Positions 35,936-46,031 of a stretch of DNA of 64,000 bases are shown here, piece after piece. The stretch lies in NCBI RefSeq assembly GCF_009939195.1, contig NZ_JAACKC010000003.1, forward strand, positions 248,001 through 312,000, written 5' to 3'. The stretch is from Acinetobacter kanungonis. Lineage in GTDB: Bacteria > Pseudomonadota > Gammaproteobacteria > Pseudomonadales > Moraxellaceae. The translations under genes and the position numbers were made by a program. The stretch's first letter is position 1. Every line of letters starts with the position of its first letter. Below the pieces are notes generated by a model. That model was not told the DNA's origin and ran no database searches. It was given only the letters and a program-made list of their open reading frames with translations.

Positions 35936-38581
35936 ATGGCGAATGCTCCTCGATCCACATCCAAAAGCACCACAGCAAAATCTTCCGATGCTGGGAATAA
36001 GCGTGCCTTAGTGATTGTGGAGTCGCCTGCAAAAGCGAAAACAATCAACAAATACTTGGGATCAAACTACATTGTAAAATCCTCTGTAGGTCATGTTCGT
36101 GACTTACCTACGGGTGGTTCAGGTAAATCTGCAGACAAGAAAACTGCAACCTCCAGAGCCAAACTGACCGATGCACAAAAAGCTGAAAAAGCACAACAAG
36201 CTTTGGTCAACCGTATGGGGGTAGACCCTGAGCATGACTGGAAGGCACATTATGAAGTGCTTCCAGGCAAAGAAAATGTGGTTGCTGAATTAAAGAAACT
36301 GGCATCGCAAGTCGATGAAGTCTACCTCGCAACGGACTTGGACCGTGAAGGGGAAGCCATTGCTTGGCATTTAAAAGAAGTGATTGGGGGTGATGATTCA
36401 CGTTACCAACGCGTGGTGTTTAACGAAATTACCAAAAATGCCATTCAAGAAGCCTTTAAGCATCCAGCACGTCTAGACACCAATAAAGTCAATGCACAAC
36501 AGGCGCGTCGTTTCCTCGATCGCGTGGTGGGCTTTATGATCTCTCCTTTATTGTGGGAGAAAATTGCACGTGGTCTATCTGCAGGACGCGTACAGTCAGT
36601 TGCTGTGAAACTGGTGGTGGAGCGTGAACGTGAAATTCGTGCCTTTATTCCTGAAGAATATTGGCAAGTGTTTGCAGACACCAAATCTTCCAGTGATGAG
36701 ATTCGTCTTGAAGCGGTGAAGCAAGCAGGCAAGACCCTAAAATTACGCAATAAAGCTGAAACTGATGCTTTATTGAAAATTTTGAAAGATGCGGATTATA
36801 AAGTTTCAGCACGTGAGGATAAACCGACCAAGGTCAATCCAAGTGCGCCGTATATCACTTCAACTTTGCAGCAAGCAGCCAGTACGCGTTTAGGGTTCTC
36901 GGTCAAGAAAACCATGATGTTGGCGCAGCGTTTGTACGAAGCAGGTTTTATTACCTATATGCGTACCGATTCGACGTTCTTGAGTGATGATGCGGTGAAT
37001 ATGGTGCGTCACCATATTGAAACGGAATTTGGTGCGAAATACCTGCCAGCAAAACCAAATCGTTACGGCAACAAAGCGGGTGCACAAGAAGCGCATGAAG
37101 CGATTCGTCCATCCAATGTTGGCTTAAAAGGCGATAGCTTGGTCGGTGTAGAACGTGATGCGCAGCGTTTATATGATTTAATCTGGCGTCAATTCGTGGC
37201 GTGTCAGATGACACCAGCAGAATATCTATCTTCAACCATTTTGGTCGATGCCAACGGTGTTGAACTCAAAGCCAAAGGTCGTACCTTGGTATTTGATGGC
37301 TTTACCAAAGTTCGTGGTCAAAACAAGTCTGATGATGATGTGCTCTTACCTGCCGTGAAAGTGGGTGAAGTGCTGAATTTGGAAAAACTTGATCCATCAC
37401 AACACTTTACCAAGCCACCTGCGCGTTTTACCGAAGCTTCTTTGGTAAAAGAGTTAGAAAAGCGCGGTATTGGTCGTCCATCGACCTATGCTGCGATTAT
37501 TTCGACCATTCAAGATCGTGGTTATGTGAAACTGGAAAATCGCCGTCTATTTGCTGAAAAAATGGGTGAGATTGTCACGGATCGTCTGGATGAAAGTTTC
37601 AATAACCTGATGAACTATGACTTTACTGCGGACCTTGAAGGTCAGTTAGATAAAGTTGCAGATGGTGAACGGAACTGGAAAGAATTACTCGATAGTTTCT
37701 ATGGTGATTTCAAAAAGCGTTTGACCACTGCACAAGGTGATAGCGGCATGCGTCGTAATCAACCTGTAGAAGTGGATGCGGTTCAGTGTCCAGAATGTAC
37801 GCGCCCAATGCAAATTCGCACGGGTACAACTGGTGTATTCTTGGGTTGTTCAGGTTATAACTTACCACCGAAAGAACGTTGTAAAGGTACTTTAAACTTA
37901 ACACCTGTGGAATCACTGGCTGCACTCTCTGATGATGATGCTGCCGAAACCGCAGACTTGATGTCGAAAAAGCGTTGTCCGATTTGCGGTACTGCGATGG
38001 ACAGTTATGTCATTGATGGTGGGCGTAAATTGCATGTCTGCGGTAACAATCCTGATTGTGCGGGCTTCGAGCTGGAAGAAGGTGAATTCAAGATTAAGGG
38101 CTATGATGGTCCGACCATTCCTTGCGACAAATGTGATGGTGAAATGCAACTCAAGACAGGTCGTTTTGGACCATACTTTGCGTGCATGAGCTGTGACAAT
38201 ACCCGTAAGGTCTTGAAGAGTGGTCAGCCAGCACCTCCGCGTGTCGATCCTATTAAAATGGAACACTTACGCTCAACCAAGCATGATGATTTCTTTGTGT
38301 TGCGTGATGGGGCGGCGGGTCTGTTCTTGGCAGCAAGTAAGTTCCCGAAAATCCGTGAAACGCGTGCACCGAAAGTGTCTGAGTTACGTTCTGTGGCTGA
38401 ACAGCTTGATCCAAAATATCAATTTATTTTGCAAGCGCCAGATGTGGATCCTGAAGGGAACCCGACTTTGGTGAAGTTTAGCCGTAAAAACCAAGCACAA
38501 TATATTGGTTCAGAAACCCCTGAAGGGAAACAGACCAAGTGGTCATTGGTTTTCCAAGATGGGAAATGGGTTGAAGCTTAA
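35936..38581 (+). CDS. topA: DNA topoisomerase I
   Basis: An 881-residue type IA topoisomerase that relaxes negative supercoils. The TOPRIM domain is at the start ([31 protein letters not shown]), the active-site tyrosine is in [10 protein letters not shown] near residue 341, and the C-terminal region carries zinc-ribbon cysteines ([24 protein letters not shown]). A basic N-terminal extension precedes the TOPRIM domain. Last gene of a small transcription unit ending in a terminator. Confidence 0.97.
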   Translation: MANAPRSTSKSTTAKSSDAGNKRALVIVESPAKAKTINKYLGSNYIVKSSVGHVRDLPTGGSGKSADKKTATSRAKLTDAQKAEKAQQALVNRMGVDPEHDWKAHYEVLPGKENVVAELKKLASQVDEVYLATDLDREGEAIAWHLKEVIGGDDSRYQRVVFNEITKNAIQEAFKHPARLDTNKVNAQQARRFLDRVVGFMISPLLWEKIARGLSAGRVQSVAVKLVVEREREIRAFIPEEYWQVFADTKSSSDEIRLEAVKQAGKTLKLRNKAETDALLKILKDADYKVSAREDKPTKVNPSAPYITSTLQQAASTRLGFSVKKTMMLAQRLYEAGFITYMRTDSTFLSDDAVNMVRHHIETEFGAKYLPAKPNRYGNKAGAQEAHEAIRPSNVGLKGDSLVGVERDAQRLYDLIWRQFVACQMTPAEYLSSTILVDANGVELKAKGRTLVFDGFTKVRGQNKSDDDVLLPAVKVGEVLNLEKLDPSQHFTKPPARFTEASLVKELEKRGIGRPSTYAAIISTIQDRGYVKLENRRLFAEKMGEIVTDRLDESFNNLMNYDFTADLEGQLDKVADGERNWKELLDSFYGDFKKRLTTAQGDSGMRRNQPVEVDAVQCPECTRPMQIRTGTTGVFLGCSGYNLPPKERCKGTLNLTPVESLAALSDDDAAETADLMSKKRCPICGTAMDSYVIDGGRKLHVCGNNPDCAGFELEEGEFKIKGYDGPTIPCDKCDGEMQLKTGRFGPYFACMSCDNTRKVLKSGQPAPPRVDPIKMEHLRSTKHDDFFVLRDGAAGLFLAASKFPKIRETRAPKVSELRSVAEQLDPKYQFILQAPDVDPEGNPTLVKFSRKNQAQYIGSETPEGKQTKWSLVFQDGKWVEA

Positions 38582-38601
38582 CCGCATCAATGATTGAATA
38601 G

Positions 38602-38629
38602 AAATGCTCACTTCGGTGGGCATTTTTTA
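38602..38629 (+). terminator. Terminator of topA
   Basis: Stem AAATGCTCAC / GTGGGCATTT closed by a TTCG tetraloop with a T-tract. Confidence 0.9.
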
Positions 38630-38676
38630 TGTCACAATGATTTATATAAGAAATTAAAAATATATTTGGGGGAATA

Positions 38677-39480
38677 GTGGACATTCAAACGAAAAAGTTT
38701 GCTGTGTTAATTGATGCAGATAATTCATCTATTGGTGCCATTTCATCTGTTTTGGAAGAAGTCGCTAAATACGGGATTGCGAGTGTAAAGCGAGTCTATG
38801 GGGATTGGAGTAATGAAACGCTGAAGAAATGGCGCGATGTTTTATTACCTCATGCAATTACTCCCGTTCAGCAATTTGCCTATACAAAAGGTAAAGATGC
38901 GACGGATATGATTTTAATTATTGATGCAATGGATTTACTCTATGCAGGTGCATTAGATGGTTTTTGCATTGTATCTAGTGACAGTGACTTTACACCTTTA
39001 GCATCGCGTATTCGTGAAAATGGTTTAAGTGTTTATGGCTTTGGCAAAAAATCTACGCCAGAAGCCTTTAAAAAGGCTTGTGATAAATTCATTTTTATTG
39101 AAAATTTAATTTCAGAAAATGAACTTAAAAATTCAGAAGATGAAGAAGTAACGAGCGCTCAGGTCAGAAAAATATTCGAGTCTAGTAAAATATCTGATTC
39201 AAAACTTGCGAATCAATTGAAAGATAATATCGTGACAGATGTTATGGATCGAGCCACTTTGAACCTGATTTATAAAGCAGTCAAAGACAATGCCGATGAG
39301 AATGGATGGGCAAATTTAGGTATGGTTGGACTATATATAAGTGCAGTGAAACCAGATTTTGATTCTCGCAATTATGGTAGAGCAAAACTCTCAGGCTTAA
39401 TTAAGGCATTAAATCTTTTTGAAACAAAAGTAGAAATGAGTCAAATGTATTTAAGAAAAATGAAGAAGCAGAGTGCTTAA
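38677..39480 (+). CDS. NYN-domain protein with C-terminal LOTUS/OST-HTH domain
   Basis: A 267-residue protein started by GTG behind a G-rich ribosome binding site. Residues 5-150 are a NYN (LabA/DUF88) domain: AVLIDADNSSIGAI with the first aspartates, GKDATDMILIIDAMDLLY and FCIVSSDSDFTPLASRI with the later acidic residues, GFGKKSTPEAFKKACDKFI at the end. Residues about 165-265 fit an OST-HTH/LOTUS domain. NYN-LOTUS proteins are predicted RNases or RNA-binding regulators. Its base composition is a little richer in AT than topA. Confidence 0.88.
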   Translation: MDIQTKKFAVLIDADNSSIGAISSVLEEVAKYGIASVKRVYGDWSNETLKKWRDVLLPHAITPVQQFAYTKGKDATDMILIIDAMDLLYAGALDGFCIVSSDSDFTPLASRIRENGLSVYGFGKKSTPEAFKKACDKFIFIENLISENELKNSEDEEVTSAQVRKIFESSKISDSKLANQLKDNIVTDVMDRATLNLIYKAVKDNADENGWANLGMVGLYISAVKPDFDSRNYGRAKLSGLIKALNLFETKVEMSQMYLRKMKKQSA

Positions 39481-39485
39481 AAGAA

Positions 39486-40244
39486 ATGTGGAAAAAAATT
39501 AGAATCTTGTGCTTATTGCTGATTTTGCTCATTGTCGCAGTCAACGCATGGCGAGACCAAAATCAGAACTGGGATAAACCCGTCATCGTGCTATTGCATC
39601 CAATTAATTCAGATGGTCAAGCCACTACGCAACAGTACATTCAGCAATTATCTTTGAGTGATTTGGGGGCTGTGCAGCCATATTTGCAGCAAATGTCGAC
39701 ACATTATCGTGGTCAACCTATTCAGCTTTATTTAAATCTTGGGCGTGAATTAACCCAAAAACCACCGAAAGTCCCTGAGCAGGCGAACTTGCTGGATATC
39801 ATCTGGTGGAGTCTAAAATTCCGCTTTTATGATTGGAAACAGCACCAGCGCAGTGATGGGGCATCTGCTGTGACTCTATATTTGAATTATTATGATCCGC
39901 AGTTAACCAATCAGTTAAAACACTCGACCGCTTTGGAAAAGGGGCGTATTGGGGCTGTGAATCTGTATGCCAGCAAAAAACAAAATGAGCAAAATCAGAT
40001 TGTTCTGGTGCATGAACTGTTACATGCCTTTGGCGCAAGCGATAAATATGATGCCGCTACAGGGCAACCCTTGTATCCGCAGGGTTATGCAGCACCCAAT
40101 CAGCAACCTTTATTTCCCCAAGCCAAAGCAGAGTTGATGGCGGGACATCTGCCTATTTCTGCTCAACAAAGCAAAATGCCCGATCGTTTAGACGATACCG
40201 TATTAAATCAAATTACCGCTCTGGAAATCGGCTGGATTAAATGA
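39486..40244 (+). CDS. Putative membrane-anchored zinc metalloprotease
   Basis: A 252-residue protein with an N-terminal membrane segment or uncleaved signal (ILCLLLILLIVAVNAW). The motif VLVHELLHAFGASDKYD is an HExxHxxGxxD zinc site, with the third ligand likely the Asp or a downstream residue. It lies six bases after the NYN gene, so the two are probably co-transcribed. It matches no family I can name, and the catalytic role is a prediction from the motif only. Confidence 0.72.
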   Translation: MWKKIRILCLLLILLIVAVNAWRDQNQNWDKPVIVLLHPINSDGQATTQQYIQQLSLSDLGAVQPYLQQMSTHYRGQPIQLYLNLGRELTQKPPKVPEQANLLDIIWWSLKFRFYDWKQHQRSDGASAVTLYLNYYDPQLTNQLKHSTALEKGRIGAVNLYASKKQNEQNQIVLVHELLHAFGASDKYDAATGQPLYPQGYAAPNQQPLFPQAKAELMAGHLPISAQQSKMPDRLDDTVLNQITALEIGWIK

Positions 40245-40377
40245 GTTGTGTATAACTTAAATTTTATCCACAGTATGAATGCGTGCAGTGGATAAAAAAG
40301 ATGCAGTTTGATAACAGACATTCATTGAAAAAACGGCAACAATCATTTTATTCCATCGTAACGACTTGAGAAAAAAT

Positions 40378-40950
40378 ATGAAAACAGTTGGAAATGATTT
40401 GGTTCGTCATCAATTACATGAAAATCGAAAATGGTATTTGGCACTCGGCATTTTGCTGACAGTCTTTGGTTTTGTTTTATTGGCTGCTTTACCATTCGCA
40501 ACACTCTCGGCAGTGTATTTGTTTGGGATGTTGATGATGATTGGTGGTGTATTGCACTTGATTGCAGCATTTAAAATTTTTGAGGGTGGTTATCGCTGGC
40601 TGTGGGCGGCATTTGCTATTTTCTATCTCATCGCAGGTTATTATGCCTTTACCACACCTGTAAAAACCGCGATTGTACTGACCAGTTTCTTGGCGATTTT
40701 CTTGGTGATTGCGGGTATCGTGCGCAGTGTGAATGCCTTTATGTTGAAACCTTTGGCAGGTTGGGGCTGGACGCTGTTTTCAGGGATCCTCACCTTTGTG
40801 ACTGGGGTGATCATTTTGATGTCACCGACAGCGCCGTTTTGGGTACTGGGGATGTTCCTTGCGGTCGATATTCTGTTCCAAGGCATCAACTACTTAACTT
40901 TGGCATCGTATATCAAACATGAAGTGCCAAAGAGTTCGGCTGATGTGTAA
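40378..40950 (+). CDS. HdeD family (DUF308) membrane protein
   Basis: A 190-residue protein from ATG 40378 with six membrane segments in short repeats (FGFVLLAALPFATLS; LFGMLMMIGGVLHLIAAF; the FLAIFLVIAGIVRS and GILTFVTGVIILMS turns), the DUF308/HdeD pattern. HdeD is linked to acid resistance at high cell density in E. coli; here only the fold is supported. Confidence 0.85.
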   Translation: MKTVGNDLVRHQLHENRKWYLALGILLTVFGFVLLAALPFATLSAVYLFGMLMMIGGVLHLIAAFKIFEGGYRWLWAAFAIFYLIAGYYAFTTPVKTAIVLTSFLAIFLVIAGIVRSVNAFMLKPLAGWGWTLFSGILTFVTGVIILMSPTAPFWVLGMFLAVDILFQGINYLTLASYIKHEVPKSSADV

Positions 40951-41043
40951 GGTGATTGTTCATTCAGCTTGAGAAGAGTGCTATATGCACTCTTTTTTAT
41001 TGCGTATGATGGGGTGGGATTTTTAGCGAATTACAATTTTGCC

Positions 41044-42183
41044 ATGACTAAAACTTTTGTCCTTGCGCCTGATTCATTTAAAGAAAGTATGACAGCCCAA
41101 CAGGCTTGTCAGGCGATGCAACGCGGCTTGCAGCGGGTTTTTCCAGAGGCTGAGTATATTCATGTGCCTATGGCGGATGGCGGTGAAGGAACGGTAGATG
41201 CCTTGGTTGCTGCCGCACAGGGTGAGAGGCTGAGTTGTACGGTGTCTGGACCTCTTTTGGCACAGAAAGTAGAGACCTATTTCGGTTTGATTGATCAAGG
41301 GAAAACGGCTGTGATTGAAATGGCGAAAGCCAATGGCATCCATTTACTTGAGCCATCATTACGGAATCCATTACTCACCACCACCTTTGGAACAGGAGAA
41401 ATGATCAAACTGGCACTTGATCAGGGGGTGTCTAAAATCATTATTGGTTTAGGTGGCAGTGTTACCAATGATGCAGGCATGGGCATGGCACAAGCCCTTG
41501 GCGTACGCTTTTTAGATGCACAGGGTCAGCCTGTTACTCAAGGTGGAGGGCAATTACATCACATTTTTCAGATGGATCTTTCAGGCTTGGATGTGCGATT
41601 ACAGCAAGTTGAACTGGTAATCGCCAGTGATGTGAATAACCCACTTTACGGTGAAAATGGCGCATCACAGGTGTTTGGACCACAGAAAGGTGCAAGTCCA
41701 GAAATGGTGCAGCAATTGGATCAGAACCTTGCTTATTTTGCCAATCTAGTTCAATACCAACGCCAACTTGATTATGCCCATGTTGCAGGGGCTGGTGCGG
41801 CAGGTGGCTTAGGTTTTGGACTGATGACTTTTGCAGGCGCAAAAATCCGCTCTGGGGTAGAAATCATCATTGAAGAAATACGATTGGCTGAAAAAATTGA
41901 ACAGGCGGATTATGTGCTGACTGGTGAGGGGGGAATCGATTTTCAAACCAAATTTGGCAAAACCCCCTATGGTGTAGCGCAAGTGGCAAAAAGACTGAAT
42001 AAGCCTGTCATCGCCTGTGCAGGTGCGATTGGTAAAGGCATTGAGGAGCTATACACAGAGGGCTTTACGGCAATTTTTGGTATCGTAGATGGGGCCTGTG
42101 ATTTGCAAATGGCATTAAGCCATGGAGAACAAAACTTAGCGCGAACCTGTGAAAATATTGCGCGCTTGCTGGCGATGCGTTGA
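41044..42183 (+). CDS. Glycerate kinase
   Basis: A 379-residue enzyme from ATG 41044 (MTKTFVLAPDSFKES); the frame upstream has no support. GEGTVDALVAA, GLGGSVTNDAGMGMAQALG, and AGAAGGLGFGLMTFAGA match the GlxK/GarK glycerate 2-kinase family, which phosphorylates glycerate with ATP to feed glycolysis. Regulation and co-transcription are not evident. Confidence 0.92.
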   Translation: MTKTFVLAPDSFKESMTAQQACQAMQRGLQRVFPEAEYIHVPMADGGEGTVDALVAAAQGERLSCTVSGPLLAQKVETYFGLIDQGKTAVIEMAKANGIHLLEPSLRNPLLTTTFGTGEMIKLALDQGVSKIIIGLGGSVTNDAGMGMAQALGVRFLDAQGQPVTQGGGQLHHIFQMDLSGLDVRLQQVELVIASDVNNPLYGENGASQVFGPQKGASPEMVQQLDQNLAYFANLVQYQRQLDYAHVAGAGAAGGLGFGLMTFAGAKIRSGVEIIIEEIRLAEKIEQADYVLTGEGGIDFQTKFGKTPYGVAQVAKRLNKPVIACAGAIGKGIEELYTEGFTAIFGIVDGACDLQMALSHGEQNLARTCENIARLLAMR

Positions 42184-42291
42184 TAGTCATCCTATTGACA
42201 TGGAAAAGTTGCAATCTTCATTCCCATACTGGATTCGGTTTTATGGCGGGGATTTGCTAAACTATGCTTCGATCTAGCACGATGAGACATT

Positions 42292-44280
42292 ATGAGTTTA
42301 GCCAGCCTAATTGATGAATTAAACCCGCAACAAAAACAAGCTGCCACGACTGCATCGCAACACAGTCTGGTGCTCGCAGGGGCTGGCTGTGGCAAAACCA
42401 AAACCATTGTGGCACGTGCTGCCTATCTGATTGAGCAGGGAATTCCTGCCAATCAAATTCAAATTTTGACCTTTACGCGACGTGCCGCCAGTGAAATTGT
42501 GGCGCGAGTTGAGTTGGCTTTGGGTGAACAAGCCAAAGGGCTTCGCGCATCAACTTTTCATACCTTTTGTATGTACTTGCTACGTCGAGTGCCGAAAGCC
42601 TTTGGTTTGGAGCAATTCTCGATTATCGATCGCGATGATCAGTTGATGATGTTCCGCCTGATTCGCGGCAAAGACGACAAGAAAAATCCCAATCAGTTAC
42701 CTAAACCACAAGAGCTATGTGATTTATATTCTTTTGCACGCAATACCCGTCAAAAGTTGAGTGATGCTTTAGAAAAACAGCATCCTGAGCATATCGTGTT
42801 TAAAGATCAAATTGCCAAGATCATGCAAGAGTACGAGACACGCAAGCGTGCGCGCGGTTTTCTGGATTATGATGATATTTTGGCGATTGTTGCCTCAGCA
42901 CTCGCGCAATCTGAGGGCTTGGTCGATTATGTTGCCTCCATCTGCAAGCACATGCTAGTTGATGAAATGCAGGACACCAATCCGTTGCAATGGGCTTTGC
43001 TTGAACCGTTAAAGGATAAAGTCAGCCTGTTTTGCGTGGGAGATGATGCGCAGTCGATCTATGGTTTCCGCGGGGCTGATTTTGAAAATATCCACCATTT
43101 TAAAGAACGCGTTCCAGATGCGGTGGTGTATAAACTGGAAAAGAACTATCGCTCCACCCAAGAAATTTTAGACTTATCCAATTGGTTGCTCGATCAGTCA
43201 GAAATTCGTTATGAGAAGCGTTTGGATGCGCATCGTGGTGAGGGCATTAAGCCCCGCATGCATATTTTCCCGAATGAGTTTGATGAAGCGAAGTGGATTG
43301 CGATTGATATTAAAGAGCGTCATTACCTACAAGGGCATCAATGGTCGGATCATATGGTTTTGGTGCGTTCCAGTTTTGCTGCGCGGCATATTGAAGCAGC
43401 CTGTATTGCAGCCAATGTGCCGTACCGTTTTATTGGCGGGATGAAATTGCTGGAAACTGCGCATGTCAAAGATTTACTCAGCCTGTTACGGGTCATTGCC
43501 AATCCACTGGATGATATTGCGTGGATGCGCTTTTTGACCTTGTGGAATGGTGTGGGCGATGTAGGGGCGAGTCGTTTAGCACAGCAATTGTTGCTTGAGC
43601 CTGAGTTCGAGGCAATTTTTACCAAGTTGGAACAGTTTGGGCGTATTCCCGATGAAACTTTGCTGATCATGAAACAGATGACGGTGCTGAAACAAGAAGT
43701 ACACGCTTGTGTCAGTTTGGGGATTCAAGCGCTTGAAATGCAATTGGCAGAAAACTACAAGAAGGACTGGAACCGTCGCCAAGGGGATTTTGACTTGGTG
43801 AAACAACTGGCAGCCAAACATGCACAGCTGAGCGAGTTTCTGGAAGAATACGTGCTTGATCCTGTTTCCATTTCAGAAATTGAACGCCAGTCGGATAGCG
43901 ATGTGGTCACGCTGATTACCATTCACTCTGCCAAAGGCACAGAACAGAAAGTCTGCTATGTGGCGAATGTGACGCCAGGGCAGTATCCACATTCACGCGC
44001 ACAAGGTGATTTTGATGAGGTGGAAGAAGAACGCCGTGTACTCTATGTGGCGCTCACACGGGCGAAAAATGAATTGATTCTGACCAAGCAGAATTTAAGC
44101 TTATGGGCGCGTGATCAAGTGGATGAGCAGGGACGCAAAGTAGAAAGTTATTTTCTAAATGATTTACAGCGTCAATTGTGTACCATGGAAACGCATCATA
44201 AAACCCGTCAACAGACGGTGAAAAGTGCTTTAATTGAACGTCAGTCAATTGATTTAGATTTTGGGATAAATCTCGATTAA
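42292..44280 (+). CDS. UvrD/Rep-family ATP-dependent DNA helicase
   Basis: A 662-residue SF1A helicase. Motifs: Walker A AGAGCGKTKTIVARA, Ia TFTRRAASEI, II MLVDEMQDTNPLQW, III GDDAQSIYGFRGAD, IV NYRSTQEI, V TIHSAKGTE, VI VALTRAKNEL. It is shorter than UvrD or Rep (about 670-720) and diverges from both at the C-terminus. It unwinds DNA with 3'-5' polarity by family analogy; whether it acts in repair or elsewhere is unknown. Confidence 0.9.
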   Translation: MSLASLIDELNPQQKQAATTASQHSLVLAGAGCGKTKTIVARAAYLIEQGIPANQIQILTFTRRAASEIVARVELALGEQAKGLRASTFHTFCMYLLRRVPKAFGLEQFSIIDRDDQLMMFRLIRGKDDKKNPNQLPKPQELCDLYSFARNTRQKLSDALEKQHPEHIVFKDQIAKIMQEYETRKRARGFLDYDDILAIVASALAQSEGLVDYVASICKHMLVDEMQDTNPLQWALLEPLKDKVSLFCVGDDAQSIYGFRGADFENIHHFKERVPDAVVYKLEKNYRSTQEILDLSNWLLDQSEIRYEKRLDAHRGEGIKPRMHIFPNEFDEAKWIAIDIKERHYLQGHQWSDHMVLVRSSFAARHIEAACIAANVPYRFIGGMKLLETAHVKDLLSLLRVIANPLDDIAWMRFLTLWNGVGDVGASRLAQQLLLEPEFEAIFTKLEQFGRIPDETLLIMKQMTVLKQEVHACVSLGIQALEMQLAENYKKDWNRRQGDFDLVKQLAAKHAQLSEFLEEYVLDPVSISEIERQSDSDVVTLITIHSAKGTEQKVCYVANVTPGQYPHSRAQGDFDEVEEERRVLYVALTRAKNELILTKQNLSLWARDQVDEQGRKVESYFLNDLQRQLCTMETHHKTRQQTVKSALIERQSIDLDFGINLD

Positions 44281-44353
44281 ACTATCGCTATTGCGAAGCT
44301 CAAAAGCCAATTTCATGCTGCTTTTGAGTATTTGCCTATTTTAAGGTTTAAAG

Positions 44354-44605
44354 ATGAAAATTTTAGTTCGTAATTTAGAGCGTACTGTCAAAGAAGATGA
44401 ATTGCTGAAGCTGTTTCAACAATACGGCACGGTAGAAACTTGCCAGTTAGTATTGGATGCTGAAACAGGTAAATCCAAAGGTTTTGCATTTGTGGAAATG
44501 CCCCATGGTCGCGAAGCGGTGAAAGCGATTAAAGCACTCAACACCTTGCGTTTACATGGCACGGGTATTCGCGTCAAGCAAGCTGAAGACAAGCCGCAGG
44601 CTTAA
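44354..44605 (+). CDS. RNA-binding protein with RRM domain
   Basis: An 83-residue single-RRM protein: RNP2 ILVRNL at the start and RNP1 KSKGFAFVEM in the middle. Such small RRM proteins bind single-stranded RNA, often in cold response. It has its own terminator, whose T-tract reaches the next gene. Confidence 0.92.
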   Translation: MKILVRNLERTVKEDELLKLFQQYGTVETCQLVLDAETGKSKGFAFVEMPHGREAVKAIKALNTLRLHGTGIRVKQAEDKPQA

Positions 44606-44607
44606 AT

Positions 44608-44636
44608 AAAAAGGAGCAGAATATGCTCCTTTTTTT
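44608..44636 (+). terminator. Terminator of the RRM protein gene
   Basis: Stem AAAAAGGAGCA / TGCTCCTTTTT with a five-base loop and a long T-tract that ends at the next ATG (44637). Confidence 0.9.
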
Positions 44637-45011
44637 ATGAGTAAAATAATGAAAAAGTTGTACCAAGCTTTATCTATAGTGGCGCCATCTGGTGAATATA
44701 TTGTTCAAGGCGTAAAGACATTAGAAATTCGTTCTTGGCGACCTGAGCAGCTTCCTCTTAAAAATTTACTGATCGTGGAAAATACTCACTATTTGAATAC
44801 GCATGGAGATGAAGAAGAAGGTCGAGCGATAGCATTTGTTGATATTCAATCCGTTCATGTGTGGAAAAACACTGAAATTGAACCTGCGAAAGCTTCTTAT
44901 TGGGAAGATGGTTATTGGGCTTGGGTAATTGAAAATGTTAGACCTATCAATCCACCCATAAAAACTATGGCTCGTCGTAAAATTTATTGGATCGAACTGG
45001 AACAGATGTAA
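44637..45011 (+). CDS. ASCH domain protein
   Basis: A 124-residue protein. The ASCH fold is indicated by ALSIVAPSGEYIVQGVKTLEIRSWR (in two parts) at the start, then LLIVENTHYL, GRAIAFVDI and the YWAWVIENVRPI segment. ASCH/PUA-like domains bind RNA or modified nucleotides. The start ATG at 44637 lies in the preceding terminator's T-tract, so the in-frame ATG at 44649 (MKKLYQ) is an equally good start. Confidence 0.78.
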   Translation: MSKIMKKLYQALSIVAPSGEYIVQGVKTLEIRSWRPEQLPLKNLLIVENTHYLNTHGDEEEGRAIAFVDIQSVHVWKNTEIEPAKASYWEDGYWAWVIENVRPINPPIKTMARRKIYWIELEQM

Positions 45012-45087
45012 TTTTTTTATTGTGCATTGAATTCAATTAAGTTTAATCTTAGTGCTGTAACAAATGCCCAAGAAATAGGAAATTCGT

Positions 45088-45591
45088 ATGTCCCGTGTTG
45101 CTCGCTTCCATGCCGACCGTACCAATCAGAAATTATATTTTGCACGTTTGTCGTGTCAGCAAGCCGAGCAAATCGATCATGTTCAACAAGCACAGGCCTA
45201 CCGTGAAGCAGCGGTCTTTCATTTACATGGAGCAGTTCTTGCATTTTTACAGGAATTAGTGCGTTATTACCGTCTAAATGATTTTCAGCCGACCTTGAAG
45301 TCGATTGAAGAACAGATGGCGGCCAAAGGTCAGGTATCACCTGAAGTCGTGGTGATGCAACAACTCTCGAAAGATGGTTTTATCGCAGAGCTTAAGCGCG
45401 CTTATCGCATGTGTCAGTATGCACCAGAACCAAGTGCGCCAGAGCCAGAGGATGAAACTTCTTCGAATCTCATTATTAAGGTGACGCAAACACCTCAGGC
45501 ATGGTTGCCAGACACCAAAATTTTACGTGAGTGGCATCGTGATTTGACCCAGTTAATCGATGGTTTTCGTAATGAAATGGTGGAATTCTAG
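45088..45591 (+). CDS. DUF6586 family protein
   Basis: A 167-residue cytosolic protein. The helical N-terminal ARFHADRTNQKLYFARLSCQ and the central AVFHLHGAVLAFLQELVRYY resemble a gammaproteobacterial family found near topA in Pseudomonas (DUF6586). No motif shows a catalytic function. Start preceded by a weak AGGAAA. Confidence 0.65.
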   Translation: MSRVARFHADRTNQKLYFARLSCQQAEQIDHVQQAQAYREAAVFHLHGAVLAFLQELVRYYRLNDFQPTLKSIEEQMAAKGQVSPEVVVMQQLSKDGFIAELKRAYRMCQYAPEPSAPEPEDETSSNLIIKVTQTPQAWLPDTKILREWHRDLTQLIDGFRNEMVEF

Positions 45592-45699
45592 GCAAAACCA
45601 AGCAAATGCTTGAAGTTTCGTTTTTTGACCCGATATTAATAAGTCTAAGCGATGCAAAGCGCAACTGCCTTTGCCACCATGTTGAACATGGAGAAATAT

Positions 45700-45978
45700 A
45701 TGTCTATAGAGCAATTGAAAGAATTATTTGGGAATCAGGAAGCGGTTCTAGAATTAGTTCAACTAGAAGATGGTGAGTTGGCGTTGCGAAATGCAGGCTC
45801 GGAAAAAGATCCTTTGGTTAAAATTCAATTTAGCGATGAAGTTAAAGCATTGCTAGGTGATCAAACTGCCGTGATTGCACAACACATGATACAGGCAGCG
45901 TTGTTTGGCTTGCTTGAAAAACAAGTGAATGAATGGCAAGCCGAGGTTGTGGACGAAAAACCACAGTTTATGAGCTAA
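45700..45978 (+). CDS. Small conserved protein of unknown function
   Basis: A 92-residue protein started at 45700 (MSIEQLKELF) behind GGAGA, not at 45652 in an unsupported upstream stretch. It is acidic with a short helix-strand pattern (ELVQLEDGELALRN; VKIQFSDEV; VIAQHMIQAALFGLL). I do not recognise the family; it probably shares a transcript with the DUF6586 gene 108 bp upstream. Confidence 0.72.
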   Translation: MSIEQLKELFGNQEAVLELVQLEDGELALRNAGSEKDPLVKIQFSDEVKALLGDQTAVIAQHMIQAALFGLLEKQVNEWQAEVVDEKPQFMS

Positions 45979-45990
45979 GTTTCATTAGCG

Positions 45991-46020
45991 AAAAAAGCGC
46001 ACATGAAGTGCGCTTTTTTT
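45991..46020. terminator. Terminator between convergent genes
   Basis: Stem AAAAAGCGCAC / GTGCGCTTTTT with loop ATGAA; A-tract and T-tract flank it, so it can act in both directions. Confidence 0.9.
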
Positions 46021-46031
46021 ATGTTTAAAGC

